Assembly (NCBI GenBank): GCA_000320545.1
Contig: ADNK01000580.1
Location: 1 to 37,500 of the forward strand
Source: Bigelowiella natans CCMP2755
Taxonomy: Eukaryota; Cercozoa; Chlorarachniophyceae
Direction: 5' to 3'
Length of the DNA: 37,500 bases
Below the pieces are notes generated by a model, which saw nothing but the letters and a program-made list of their open reading frames with translations, did no database searches and was not told where the DNA came from. The translations under genes and the position numbers were made by a program. Numbering within the stretch: the first letter of the stretch is position 1; every line of letters starts with the position of its first letter. Positions 22,153 to 31,783 of the stretch are shown here, in pieces.

Positions 22153-23256
22153 ATTGTTTTCTGATTTGTGCTAACAGCTATATTCAAAGTTAATTAATTC
22201 ACATATGCCTCCTTACTAAAACAAATGTATTGAGGCTGGATGTGAGTGGTATTTTCAAAAGTTTTTACTTGCGTATCTACGTCCAAAATATCACAGCAGT
22301 TCTTTGTGGAATCGAGATGTCATGTACTCAGATTCAGAGTCTATGAATCTAATCTGCATGTTATGTATGAGTGGCAAAAAAAACATATGGGCGGATACAG
22401 CACAGCGTAATGGTATAAGTAATGATGCCTATTTGGATGGAGAAAAATGCTTACTCTCGCGCGGTTTTCGTCTTCTACAGTCTTGTGAATTGTGAAGCAA
22501 GCTAAGCAAGCTCTAACGCAACGGGCTGGCAGATGCACGCATTCAGTCACAATGGCACGTGCGGTGGACACATGTACGTAGGTTGCAAGCGGGACTAGCC
22601 GCTACATGCCACCGTGTAAACCATGACAACGACAAAGACGTGAGTCGCCCCGCGCTATGTTCTATGATGATTGCCTGTACATTGCCGCCACGCTTCTGGC
22701 TAGCCATGTGGCAGACTCGCAGCATGACACGCATGCATGTAGCATGCATGCAGCTATGTGGCTTGCTTGTCTCGCTGCAACATGGCAGCTGGTGAAATCT
22801 GCACCACTTGTGTCGCTACACGCGTGCCGTGTGGAACAGGGCGGTGTGGCGGAGGACGGCAAGACATCGAAATGCATCAACGTGCATGTCGCTGGAACGT
22901 GCACAGCTGGGAAAGTTCAATGAGCGTTTGAGTACACGATCGACGCTGCGCAAGCCACAGCCAGATTGTGGCGCGCAAGCCGCTCGGCTCGTCCCCATTC
23001 TGGCACATTGGCATGCTCCAGAGCTCTAGCTAGCTGGCATGTGCCACTGACAAACTAGCAATGGGGGCGGCGACGTGCACCGGTGCACTCCAAGGTGCGT
23101 GAGCGCGACTTTTCAAAATGGCAACCTGTCTGCTAGCTGTGCACAATGGACATGCGCACACATCATGCACGTGATGTGCATGCATGCACACTGTGTCCAT
23201 GGTCATGCATCTTGCACTGTGTCCATTGTGTGTCCACACATCAAACGTGTTGCATC

Positions 23257-23276
23257 GCAGGGACTTCAGTCCCTGC
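23257..23276. repeat. 20-bp hairpin repeat, first copy
   Basis: GCAGGGACTTCAGTCCCTGC has 9-bp perfect arms and a two-base loop. The same 20 bp recur at 24125-24144. Confidence 0.9.
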
Positions 23277-23667
23277 ACGTGCATGCTGTCTACCTGTCGT
23301 GACGTGTGCATCGACCACTCCATCACTGCACCTCTCACCTCACACGTGCTAGCGTGCCACACATGTCAGCGCCAGAGCGCACACGTGTGCACGTGTGCAG
23401 TGTGACAACCTACGTGCAGAAACAGCCATGATGCATGCAGCTTGCGTTTGACAGCACAGAAACACTGCGTCATCAGGGTGACCCAAAGCACAAGGGGGGC
23501 GGGTTTCCGGCCACATCAATCGCAGGCGCCCAGCGGCCCTGCCGAGCGCCGCCGGCCGAAGCAAACTTGCGGAAATGGCTTCTCTTGGCGCGCTGAGCTG
23601 TTTCCGCACATTGCCAAGCCAAAACATAGCACTTTTCTGAAGTTCAGTGAAACCTGCAATGGCAGAG

Positions 23668-23786
23668 AAACTTGCAAACTTCACTGCAAAAAACCCTCAT
23701 TTCCCCCCCCCTTGAGCCCCATCTGCAATGGAAACTTGCAAACTTCACTGCAACCACCCGAAAAATTTTCGCGCTCCGCGCGAAAA
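23668..23786. repeat. Short direct repeats, C runs and a hairpin
   Basis: AAACTTGCAAACTTCACTGCAA occurs at 23668-23689 and 23732-23753. A CTGCAAAA...CCCTCATTTCC(C)n motif also recurs, at about 23684-23712 and 23803-23828. TTTTCGCGC (23766-23774) and GCGCGAAAA (23778-23786) form a 9-bp hairpin with a three-base loop. Confidence 0.85.
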
Positions 23787-23997
23787 AAACACACCCTTTT
23801 GGCTGCAAAACCCTCATTTCCGCCCCCCTTGATCTCTGGGTCACCCATCACGTGAACGCAAAACAGTTTGCATTTGAAAATGACTGAAGAATGACAATTT
23901 GCGTTGTTTTTTTTTTGTTCAATGCGTGCCACATTGCGTGTGAATTGCATGCACTGCAGCAACACCTGACAATTTTCAGCACGCATGCATCATGCAT

Positions 23998-24031
23998 GAC
24001 TTGTTTGGTGCATGTGTGGACATGAACAGAG

Positions 24032-24035
<4 letters not shown>
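23998..24035 (+). repeat. Dispersed repeat pair member (inverted partner at 12957)
   Basis: Matches the reverse complement of 12957-13000 with few changes. It runs directly into the (GT)n at about 24033-24069. Confidence 0.75.
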
Positions 24036-24071
<36 letters not shown>

Positions 24072-24124
24072 TTTTCAGCACATCTGAAGTGCTTGGGTGC
24101 ATGTGTTCACATGCGCGTGCACGC

Positions 24125-24144
24125 GCAGGGACTTCAGTCCCTGC
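24125..24144. repeat. 20-bp hairpin repeat, second copy
   Basis: Identical to 23257-23276. Flanking bases differ, so only the hairpin is conserved. Confidence 0.9.
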
Positions 24145-24330
24145 ATTTTGTGACAGTTTGCTTGGTGCACGTACTCGGCTCGTGGCTCATAGTGCACTTC
24201 ACAATGATGGGGGGAACAAGTCAGTACTGAGACTGCCAACAATGACGTTTCGCAAATTGTTACACGTGCGAGAAACGCATGCTTCAAGAAGATCGTTGAA
24301 ATGCACATGCACATGATCCTGATTAGCGTG

Positions 24331-25250
24331 GTAAAAACTGAATACTATTGGCTTACTTAGCGCTGGCTGGGCCCGCTATAGTGCATTTCGCTTGAATTTA
24401 GTTTTCCAATTACTGTTCCACTGTTGCCTGCTACGACGTCTACCATCACTTCTATCTTCAGCTGTAGTAGTAGCCGCTTTGTGAAGGAGCGGATATTCCT
24501 ATAACGCCAGTCGTGAACCAGTATATTTATAACATGATTACACACGTACACACACACAGAGAGAGAGAGAGAGGGAGAGAGAGAGAGAGAGAGAGAGAGA
24601 TGTATTCTATGAAGTCATGAAGACATATTGACAGCGGAAGAGAGCAGGAAGGGAACGATATTAATAAATTGAATCACAACGTAATCTACCCCAGCTTCAA
24701 TTCGTTCTGTTCCATACCTGAATGATAAAAAGGCTTGATTGGTTTTACAAAAGGGTGGGGGAAAACTAAACTAAACAGTGCAATAAATGAGTGCCAACAG
24801 CTCCACCGACACACGATAAAAGTACAGGAAAATAAGTCCAACAACACGAACAGCTATGATAATATTCTACATCTTATTTTTCCATTCTTATGCGGTGTTT
24901 GTGAAGCCCCCCCCTCGTTTTAGATCATCACTAATTATCGGTTCCACGTTTACTAAGTAACGTTGGCGGTGGTGTGGATGAATCCCCTCGTCAACATCAG
25001 GTATTATTATTAATATATCATGTATTTTAAATGAGAAATAATATGGAACTACTGCTCACCACATCACTGGCTTGTAGATATAGCCCTTGCTCGTGTATCT
25101 TCTCCTGATAAATTATTGCAATGTTTCAAAACTGCATACGTAGCAAGAAGAAGAAGAGGAAGAAGATGATAATGATGGTGATGTAGATGCAAAAATGCGA
25201 TAATATAATTATATTTATAGCGTTTTGTTTGCTGTTCTGTCACTACCATT
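24331..25250 (-). other. Coding-like fragments, gene model unresolved
   Basis: Several minus-strand pieces look like exons but I could not join them reliably. 24498-24376 follows a GTTATAG acceptor and reads EYPLLHKAATTTAEDRSDGR to a stop. Another open piece around 24990-24889 includes HPHHRQRYLVNVEPIISDD before a stop. A piece near 25128-25070 reads HCNNLSGEDTRARAISTS. Competing frames are open in each. They might be 3' exons of the RING-H2 gene at 25888-28030 or belong to a separate gene. Confidence 0.3.
24559..24600. repeat. (GA)n microsatellite
   Basis: A GA run interrupted once by GGG. It is preceded by a short (CA)n. Confidence 0.9.
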
Positions 25251-25456
25251 AGTTGTGGTATGTAATTGCGTCTAAAAAGGGGTATGCATCATTGTTTTTG
25301 CTCGCATGCAATAAGTTTGATTGATTTCCTCACTTCCATGTGTGCTATTTATAATACACTGAAATTCTTCTGGTTATTTATGTTGTTCATTACCATTGTG
25401 AAAATTTTATCGATATTAATGGGTAAGATATGTAGGATAGACACACATACACACAC

Positions 25457-25502
<46 letters not shown>

Positions 25503-25887
25503 TATTTATATGAAATGTATTTTTCTGTAAACGAAATATAATTAGTAAGAGATACAAGTGCCTTGGCTACTACCAGTTCTAACATCAATACTCCCAACTC
25601 CTACGACTACTATACAACTTATTACAATATTATAAATCAACTAATAATTAAGTGCTGTGGTTACTTACTGCTGATATAATAACTTCTACCTGAATGCAAC
25701 TACTAGCTCTGACTCAATCTTTGCTGATATATTAGTATGAGTATTATTAAGCAGTATTTGTAGCAGTAGTAGTAGTAGTCGTTGTAGTAGTAGTAGTAGT
25801 AGTGTGTTGAGCGCCGCTCTGAAAACTGATTCAGAGTATGCGTTGGTTAAGTTTATGTGATGATGATAATCCCAATTAATGATTGTA
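25251..25887. other. Spacer with (TA)n and (AGT)n
   Basis: A (CA)-rich stretch leads into a (TA)n at about 25461-25496, and AGT runs occur at about 25766-25803. No exon is supported. Confidence 0.6.
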
Positions 25888-28030
25888 CTACCTACTAAAA
25901 ATAATGATGATGGTGATAGTAGTGCTGAAATAGGTATTATTGAGGTTGCTACTACATTTGCAGATCGGACATTTGAAGAAATGATTTTTCTCTGGAGGCA
26001 TGCAACGAAAATGAACCTGAAGAGAAGGCAAGGGGTGGATGTTGTTATTATTTGATTTTTGACGAGGCGGTGGTTGTTGTTGGATGTTGTTATTGTTTGA
26101 TTTTTGACGAGGCGGTGGTTGTTGTTGATTTTGTCCTCTATTATCATGATTGATCAGGAAATAGATGTTGCAAGATTAAAAATAATAATAATAATAATAA
26201 TTAATATGGCAGAGCAGCACCAACAGACTAGTCCTACTTATACTAACTTGTTGTAGTTGTTATTGTTGTGTTAAGAGTAGTAGTGGTGGTGATGATGTCT
26301 ATCTCATCAAGCAAGTGGGAAAATGAAATGATGATGATGCAAGATCATGATGATGATGATTAGGATGATGCCGATTGAGGACATGTTACTACTGCGCAAT
26401 AATATGACAACTAACACCACCACCAGCATTTGTTTAGCACTGCTTGGCGAGTTGTATGGTGGATAAGCGTGGTTGTCGTAGGTTTATTATTTTATGTTTG
26501 TCTGAATCATCATCAGCATCATCATCGTCATTCATTCACTCATTACGCTGTGTGTGCATGGAAGCAGAATGCAGTCGGAGCCATACTTCAAGCATAGAGG
26601 ACAACGACTTACGTATCTGACAAGAACAACAGCAACAAGGAGGCAACAATGATGATGATTACAATGACGATGATCATCATCATGGAGGAGACAACAACGA
26701 AGCAAGAATTAAAAAACAACTACTAAAATTAAAAATGGATCAATTTACGATAGGAGCAGATCTAGAGTCATGGTAGTTGTAGTAAAAGTAGTAGTGGTAG
26801 CAGTACATGTGAGGTGGTAATAGCAAGAATATGATAGTAATATTTTATATGATTTTTAATATGGAAGATAGGCAGATAGGTAGAAGATTCTGTATCATCA
26901 TCATCATCATCATCATCATCATTATTTCATCATATAACTAATACTATCACTTACTATTCAAAATCTATATAGTAGTACACAATTAATGCACACACACACA
27001 CACACACACAATCTTGTTGTACGGATAGTAGTACTTCTTACTAGTACCGAAATGGAAATGTGCGGCCGCATACTTATAATGATAGTACTACTTATTACTA
27101 GTACCGGAATGGAAATGTGCGGCCGTATACTTTAAAATCTGTTCTATCCGCAACACTCCAGAGATCACTTGATGTTTTGTACCTGAATCACAATAACAAT
27201 AATGATAATAACGATGCGAACAAGTAGTAGAAGTGGTAGTAGAAGAAGTAGGAAGAGTATGTTGTAATATATACCATAAGACACCCCTCTCTTCTACTTC
27301 AGTCTCTTGACTTTCATCGACTCCCTGAGTGTTGTTGTACAGTAGGCAAAGCATCGTAACAAATTATGAAAGAAGGAACTGTTATTAATACCTTCAAGTA
27401 GAAGTCAAACTTACATACATACATCATCATCATTTAATAATATGAATTGCGATCGAAGATAACTAGTACTAACTAACACAATTGAGAAATGAGCAACCAT
27501 CAACCTACCCAGTCTGGGTGCACATATCCTCGCCTCCTTCTTCTCTTCCCCTTCTTCTTCTCCTTTATTTTTTCCTTTCCTCCATTATCACCATCATCGT
27601 CATTTGGTTTATTTATGGATGTGGCAGCTGCCAGGGTTTTGATGGGGACAACAGCCGTGTTTTCTTGTTCATTTTTTGACTGTGACAGCATCATCATCAT
27701 CATCATAGAGGTTGTTGTAGCGGCTGTTGTGAAGCCTCCTAATGCTTCTTTTCTTCCGCCTAATAAAGGAGGATAATGGAGAATAGTGCGTACGTCAATA
27801 ATGACAAGGGAGGTGAGAAGGTGTCGCGGGGATAGTACTGAGAGGATGGATTTCGATTAATCTCTGTTCAAAAAGATCATTATTTTGTTGTGCATTTACT
27901 CTTAGAGAGTACATTACCATCTTCTACTACTACTATGAGCACCACAATCACTACCGATAATTTGAAGTAGAGGTGTAAGTTCCGGAGGAAGGACCAGCAC
28001 CAGCACAACGAAAACGATGGAAATTGCCAT
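25888..28030 (-). CDS. Membrane-anchored RING-H2 protein, probable E3 ubiquitin ligase (six exons)
   Basis: Right to left the exons are 28030-27955, 27759-27509, 27324-27275, 27182-27105, 26616-26547 and 26016-25888, with introns of 195, 184, 92, 488 and 530 bp. All junctions are GT-AG and phases agree, giving 217 residues if the in-frame TAG at 25890 is used. The N-terminus MAISIVFVVLVLVLPP is a signal peptide or anchor. A Met-rich and Lys/Arg-rich linker (GKRRRRRGYVHPDW) follows. The RING-H2 spans two exons: Cys157 and Cys160 in CPLC, Cys172 and His174 in LPCTH, His177 and Cys180 in HFRC, Cys191 and Cys194 in CPIC, i.e. C-x2-C-x11-C-x-H-x2-H-x2-C-x10-C-x2-C, canonical for the class. RING-H2 proteins recruit E2 enzymes to ubiquitinate partners, here probably at a membrane. 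Alternative donors after CPICK could add further exons. The start codon and the 3' end are less certain than the RING. Confidence 0.72.
26037..26126. repeat. Two tandem 45-bp units in an intron
   Basis: 26037-26081 and 26082-26126 differ at one position. They lie in the 530-bp intron between the two RING-coding exons. The period is 15 codons, so the minus strand also shows a 15-residue repeat, but in my model this is intronic. Confidence 0.9.
26893..27010. repeat. (CAT)n and (CA)n tracts
   Basis: (TCA)n lies at about 26893-26920 and (CA)n at about 26988-27010, both within the 488-bp intron 26617-27104 of the RING-H2 gene. Confidence 0.85.
27024..27132. repeat. Direct duplication of 52 bp covering an exon end
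   Basis: 27024-27075 and 27081-27132 match with about five differences and a 57-bp period. On the minus strand the right copy contains the 3' end of the fourth RING-gene exon and its donor (TTCCG before GTACTAG); the left copy repeats this inside the following intron. Confidence 0.9.
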
Positions 28031-28175
28031 AATTACCACAGGAAGAGATAGTTTGTCTACTTAAAGTTGTAGTATCAAAATAATCATGATGATGATGATA
28101 ATGATAATAATAATGCTAAGTTAGAGAGCAGTTAAGGGTAAAGATTCTTGTTACCTTTGAGTTTAAGTTGTTAGT
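28031..28175. promoter_or_regulatory. Short gap between divergent start codons
   Basis: 145 bp between the proposed RING-H2 start (minus strand) and the Met at 28176 (plus strand). It holds an AT-rich GATGATGATAATGATAATAATAA stretch. A shared promoter is inferred only from spacing. Confidence 0.3.
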
Positions 28176-28687
28176 ATGCGGCTGCCCGCACACCTCTTGC
28201 CGTCTATTTCTTGTCGAATCATCCGAGTAGTATTTTGCCTGTGTGGAATTGTTCTGCTACTTCACATCTCTGATCGGGTAGTGATTACACATTTCCACTC
28301 CTATACAGCTGTTGTACGACGAACGACGAAGTTCGACTGGACAAAAAGCGCAAGGCGGAGGAGGAGGACAAGGACACCGCCGACCTCTCTCCAGCCTATC
28401 AGTTTATTCCCTTCCTTGCCTGCAGGTACGAAATTTAATTATTTACAAAACATTTCATAAAATATTATTTCGTGCAGTTTAAACAACAACAACAACAACA
28501 ACAACAAATAAAATACCACCGACATTGCACTACTTCTTGGCTTTTCGAACTCCCAGAAAGACGGAGCATTTTCTTGATCAGAATTATTCGAACGCTCCAA
28601 TGGAACTCTTGGTAAATTCTCCTAGATAAAAAACAGGGAAATATCAATTCTACAAGTCGTAGATACCAACTCACTGAGCAAGAATGA
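28176..28687 (+). CDS. Possible small signal-anchor protein (three exons)
   Basis: Exon 28176-28425 codes for a basic start followed by a hydrophobic segment RVVFCLCGIVLLLHI (about residues 20-34) and then an Arg-rich stretch, the layout of a type II membrane protein. It ends CCTGCAG before GTACGA. Phase-compatible exons 28557-28611 and 28657-28687 would close the frame with RRYQLTEQE and a stop, giving 111 residues. The second intron would be only 45 bp. In the first exon two other frames are also open, one reading DKKRKAEEEDKDTADLSPAY, so the frame choice is not secure. No family recognised. Confidence 0.35.
28484..28507. repeat. (CAA)n tract
   Basis: Eight CAA units. In the preferred model this lies in the 131-bp intron 28426-28556; in other frames it would code for poly-Gln or poly-Asn. 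Confidence 0.9.
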
Positions 28688-29143
28688 TTAAAAATCCCCT
28701 GCGGCTGGACGCAACATCGATAGAAAGATTGTTTTCAGACCAGATGTTAACATCGAATATTTAGGCCTACTCCAAATATGTCCTAATTTAAATATAGAAT
28801 CAGGCTTTTCAAACAGAAACCTATATATATCACATGCAAGCAAACTACTTTGAGCATCGAACTCATCTCATATCCATGTCGACGTGTCATTCTTGCAGTC
28901 AGAAAATGAACAGTCCTAATGATACGAAGTGACCAAATACATGGGAATTTTTCTGAGTTTCAATAAAAATTAGATCCAGAATGGAAATAATGACGATTTC
29001 CCGCCTTTTTTAGTATGAGCAATCTGCCTGAAAATATTCAGTTTCCATTACAATCGCTCCTCGCGGACTGAGGTTTTCAGGTACGAGCTTCCATTTGTGT
29101 TATGTCAGATTTCGGTTTAACTGCCCCTTAAACACAACAGACT
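28688..29143. promoter_or_regulatory. Upstream region of the bestrophin-like gene
   Basis: AT-rich, without repeats or exons I can support. A TTTTCAGGTACGAG and a TTATGTCAG occur within 70 bp of the start codon, but the 27 bp between them is too short for an intron. Confidence 0.3.
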
Positions 29144-30475
29144 ATGAATATTGTTACGATGATGATTACGGCAACGATTCTGGTGAGTGTGGCAGCAGCT
29201 CAGAATGCAGTTGCAACCAGAACAGGAGGTAACGTCTTTCATGCTCGGCGTGGTGACTTCAACTTAAACAAGCAGCAACATTCTTCCAAACTACAAACCA
29301 GAAGGACAAGAACTCCACTTTCTTCTGTTGTCCCAAAATCGACGCTGCTGAGCAACAAGTATCTTGATGGAGTTGGAGCACGATCATCGCCCATGAAAAA
29401 TAGAGCAGCTTTAATGAGTAACCCCTTCAAAGCCATCACGAAATCGAAGGAAAAAACTCAAGCCATTCAGGCAAAGAATCAACGATATACATCTAGCGAC
29501 TGGTTCAAAAATCTCCGCTCACTTATACTCATGAAGTCAGATATTCTGAAACGTATCTCGGGTCACTTGACCTTCAATATAGCCCTTGCTGTGGTGGGTG
29601 CTGCGTTATTCACGCAAATGCCTCAATACTTTCCTGCAATACCTGCGATTGGACATACACTCTCCGGAGTAGCTTTGTCTCTGCTACTTGTTTTCCGAAC
29701 TAACTCAGCATACGACCGTTTCTGGGAAGCACGTAAGATCCTTGGAGCAGTAGTCGATAATTCTCGAGGACTCTCACGGGTTGCCCCGACTGCTCTCCCA
29801 CCACATCTTGCTCACGAATTTGGCAGAATGATCATAACTTTCCCTTATATGCTCCGCCTTCACTTGACTGGCCGTGGACAAATTCCTATTAAAGACACCA
29901 CGGATGGACCTGATGTACTTCCCTTTATCAATCAGCAGCACCTCAAGACTGTGGAGTCTTATTTTTCTAAGCCAATGGCGACGTTGTCAATCATGAACCA
30001 AATCCTCCACTCCAAAGAGGCCATGTATCCTGATGAGGACCCCCATAAGACTCTCACCATGATGCCGCAACGACAGATTTTGCAAAATAATGTTAATACC
30101 CTTGTTGCAAACACTGGTGCCTGTGAGCGTATCCTTGGATGCCCAGTACCGTTGTCATATTCACGACATCTAAGCCGATACTTAACAATCTGGAGTGCTA
30201 CACTTCCTCTCGTTCTGGCTCCTATGCTTGGTTGGACTTCTGTACCCGTAATTGCTGCTGTTTGTTGGTCGTTGTTCTCTATCGAAGAGATCGGCCACAT
30301 GATTGAGGAACCATTCGAAGCACTACCATATGATCAGGTCCAGACAAAGCGAGTTGCCGACGTTATTAAGCGGGACACTCTTGCTATGTTTAATCAGCAG
30401 TTGGGTGTTGATCTCGCTAAAGAACCTGACTGGAATGCTCCTGTCCAACAACCAGCAACTGCTACCTTTGCCTAA
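29144..30475 (+). CDS. Bestrophin-family anion channel
   Basis: An intronless frame of 443 residues. Residues 1-20 (MNIVTMMITATILVSVAAAQ) form a signal peptide. Residues ~21-110 are Arg/Ser/Thr/Lys-rich and resemble the transit-peptide region of complex-plastid proteins, though the usual Phe after the signal cleavage site is not evident. The Pfam bestrophin core follows: HLTFNIALAVVGAALF near residue 141, SGVALSLLLVFRTNSAYDRFWEAR near 184 (the family's FRTN..Y.R..EAR motif), a second hydrophobic pair at about 345-380, and EEIGHMIEEPF at about 380-391, matching the family's IG..IE.PF. Bestrophin-like proteins conduct chloride or bicarbonate; plant VCCN1 and algal thylakoid BST proteins are examples. 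A plastid or thylakoid location is inferred from the leader. Motif fit and length are good, so the family call is firm; the transported ion is not determined. Confidence 0.92.
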   Translation: MNIVTMMITATILVSVAAAQNAVATRTGGNVFHARRGDFNLNKQQHSSKLQTRRTRTPLSSVVPKSTLLSNKYLDGVGARSSPMKNRAALMSNPFKAITKSKEKTQAIQAKNQRYTSSDWFKNLRSLILMKSDILKRISGHLTFNIALAVVGAALFTQMPQYFPAIPAIGHTLSGVALSLLLVFRTNSAYDRFWEARKILGAVVDNSRGLSRVAPTALPPHLAHEFGRMIITFPYMLRLHLTGRGQIPIKDTTDGPDVLPFINQQHLKTVESYFSKPMATLSIMNQILHSKEAMYPDEDPHKTLTMMPQRQILQNNVNTLVANTGACERILGCPVPLSYSRHLSRYLTIWSATLPLVLAPMLGWTSVPVIAAVCWSLFSIEEIGHMIEEPFEALPYDQVQTKRVADVIKRDTLAMFNQQLGVDLAKEPDWNAPVQQPATATFA

Positions 30476-31365
30476 TTAAACCGAAAGCGATATAATAAAC
30501 CATGTTAGGGAGTAGTAGGTGTGTATAAGATACGCAGTAGATGCATCGCCAGATAACTTGATTGATTATTTAGTTGTGCAGTTTGTTATCTGTTTTGTCA
30601 CAACTGGTGCTTATTCTTATGTGGCCTTCTAAATCACCTCGCAGGGATCGCACAATTCTAGAATGTCCTCAATATAGAGATGACGTGAACTAACTGACGT
30701 AATCATAAGATTATTCGTTATGCAGTTGTCCTAAATACATGATTGTTAAAACTCATGTGGAATTGCAAGGAAAATAATGGAATTAAGTGTGCTGATAGTA
30801 AACAAAACAAAGTTGACAAACTTTTGCAAAAGCGCAGTAGACTATCTGCGACAATGTCGTACATGCACATGCGCTGAATTCGGCAACACACATGTGTGAA
30901 TACACATTACAGCAAGTAGCAATTAAAATTTTACGTACGCCATGTCGAGATTTCGATTGTTGCATGATGTGATGAATGCAGCTACCTTTTGTTTGTTTGT
31001 TTATTTCTGCGATTGTCAATGAAGCAAGTCGATCTGGGATCGTCCTTGTCATCCACTGCCAAACTAGCATGCTAGACCAGTCAAAGTGGCATCGCGCCAC
31101 AACGGACCCTGAAGCTCAGCAGGTGCCATCACATCTTGAATCAACACATCAACAAGAGCCTCGCTGAATGTTTCATTCATTCGCGCAAAAACGTGATCGT
31201 CTGGACAATTTGAACTTGATTCCACCGTTTTCGTTGTTCACGTCCACGCGCAGAGGAAGCTAGGAAGGCTGGAAAGGCAGTTGCCACTGAGATTCAGCAC
31301 TCTGCTGCATGATCTCGTTTTGGAATGAGTGGATCTCTTCGGGTTCGCTCAGTTTTCCAATGTGC
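30476..31365. other. Spacer between the bestrophin gene and retroelement 2
   Basis: No exon supported. From about 30850 it takes on the CACATG/GTGC-rich style of the gene-free islands. Confidence 0.6.
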
Positions 31366-31427
31366 TATCCGCGACAACCCCTTTGTTGTCGCACGTGACT
31401 TGTGCCCGCGTAGTGGTACGCGCTACA
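31366..31427 (-). repeat. Extra 62-bp LTR-start fragment
   Basis: It matches the first 62 bp of the LTR (TGTAGCGCG to GCGGATA) and abuts the truncated 3' LTR head-to-tail. Homology stops at 31366. Confidence 0.9.
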
Positions 31428-31732
31428 AGGCCGAGGCGCTACGTGCACAAGTAGGCAGGGGGGGGGAAAGGCACGTTTGCTTCCTTTTGAAGAGTTGTGT
31501 TTATTTTTATTAAAGATTATATTTTTATTAAATCGTGCACTGCGTAATCATTCGCGAAGCTTTCGCGAATGCCGCCGCACGTGGGGCAGCACACTTCCGG
31601 TGTGCTGCCATGAGTCCCGCCGGAACCCACGTGCCTATGCTGTATTAATATCTACGTTATCTATATTCTATATCCGCGACAACCCCTTTGTTGTCGCACG
31701 TGACTTGTGCCCGCGTAGTGGTACGCGCTACA
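31428..31732 (-). repeat. Truncated 3' LTR of copy 2
   Basis: Corresponds to LTR positions 1-305; the terminal 21 bp (GTGAACACC...CAACA) are missing. Otherwise identical by eye to the complete LTR. Confidence 0.9.
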
Positions 31733-31740
31733 CCTCCCCC
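31733..31740 (-). other. Polypurine tract, copy 2
   Basis: GGGGGAGG on the minus strand, directly against the 3' LTR, as in copy 1. Confidence 0.8.
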
Positions 31741-31783
31741 AAGTCACGTTGCTCCTTCCTTCCTTCCTTATTCCCTTAGACCT

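Larger units (their letters stand above)
22153..24330. other. Gene-free island downstream of the epimerase
   Basis: About 350 bp of ordinary 3' flank are followed from about 22500 by GTGCATGC-rich DNA with no exon I can support. It contains two copies of a 20-bp hairpin (23257-23276, 24125-24144), a short-repeat block with C runs at 23660-23850, a (GT)n at about 24033-24069 and the partner of the repeat at 12957. Confidence 0.6.

Noticed and set aside
25686-26147. Protein with a 15-residue tandem repeat on the minus strand
   Set aside because: The 45-bp repeat lies in the intron between the two halves of a RING-H2 domain; the ORF reads through the second RING exon in the wrong frame.
27482-27776. 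Plus-strand Leu/Phe-rich ORF resembling a membrane protein
   Set aside because: The minus strand here is a phase-consistent RING-gene exon with a Lys/Arg-rich segment; the hydrophobic reading is its antisense shadow.
31325-31779. Coding ORFs across the LTR of copy 2
   Set aside because: The same open frames occur in every LTR copy and carry no domain; they are by-products of LTR sequence.
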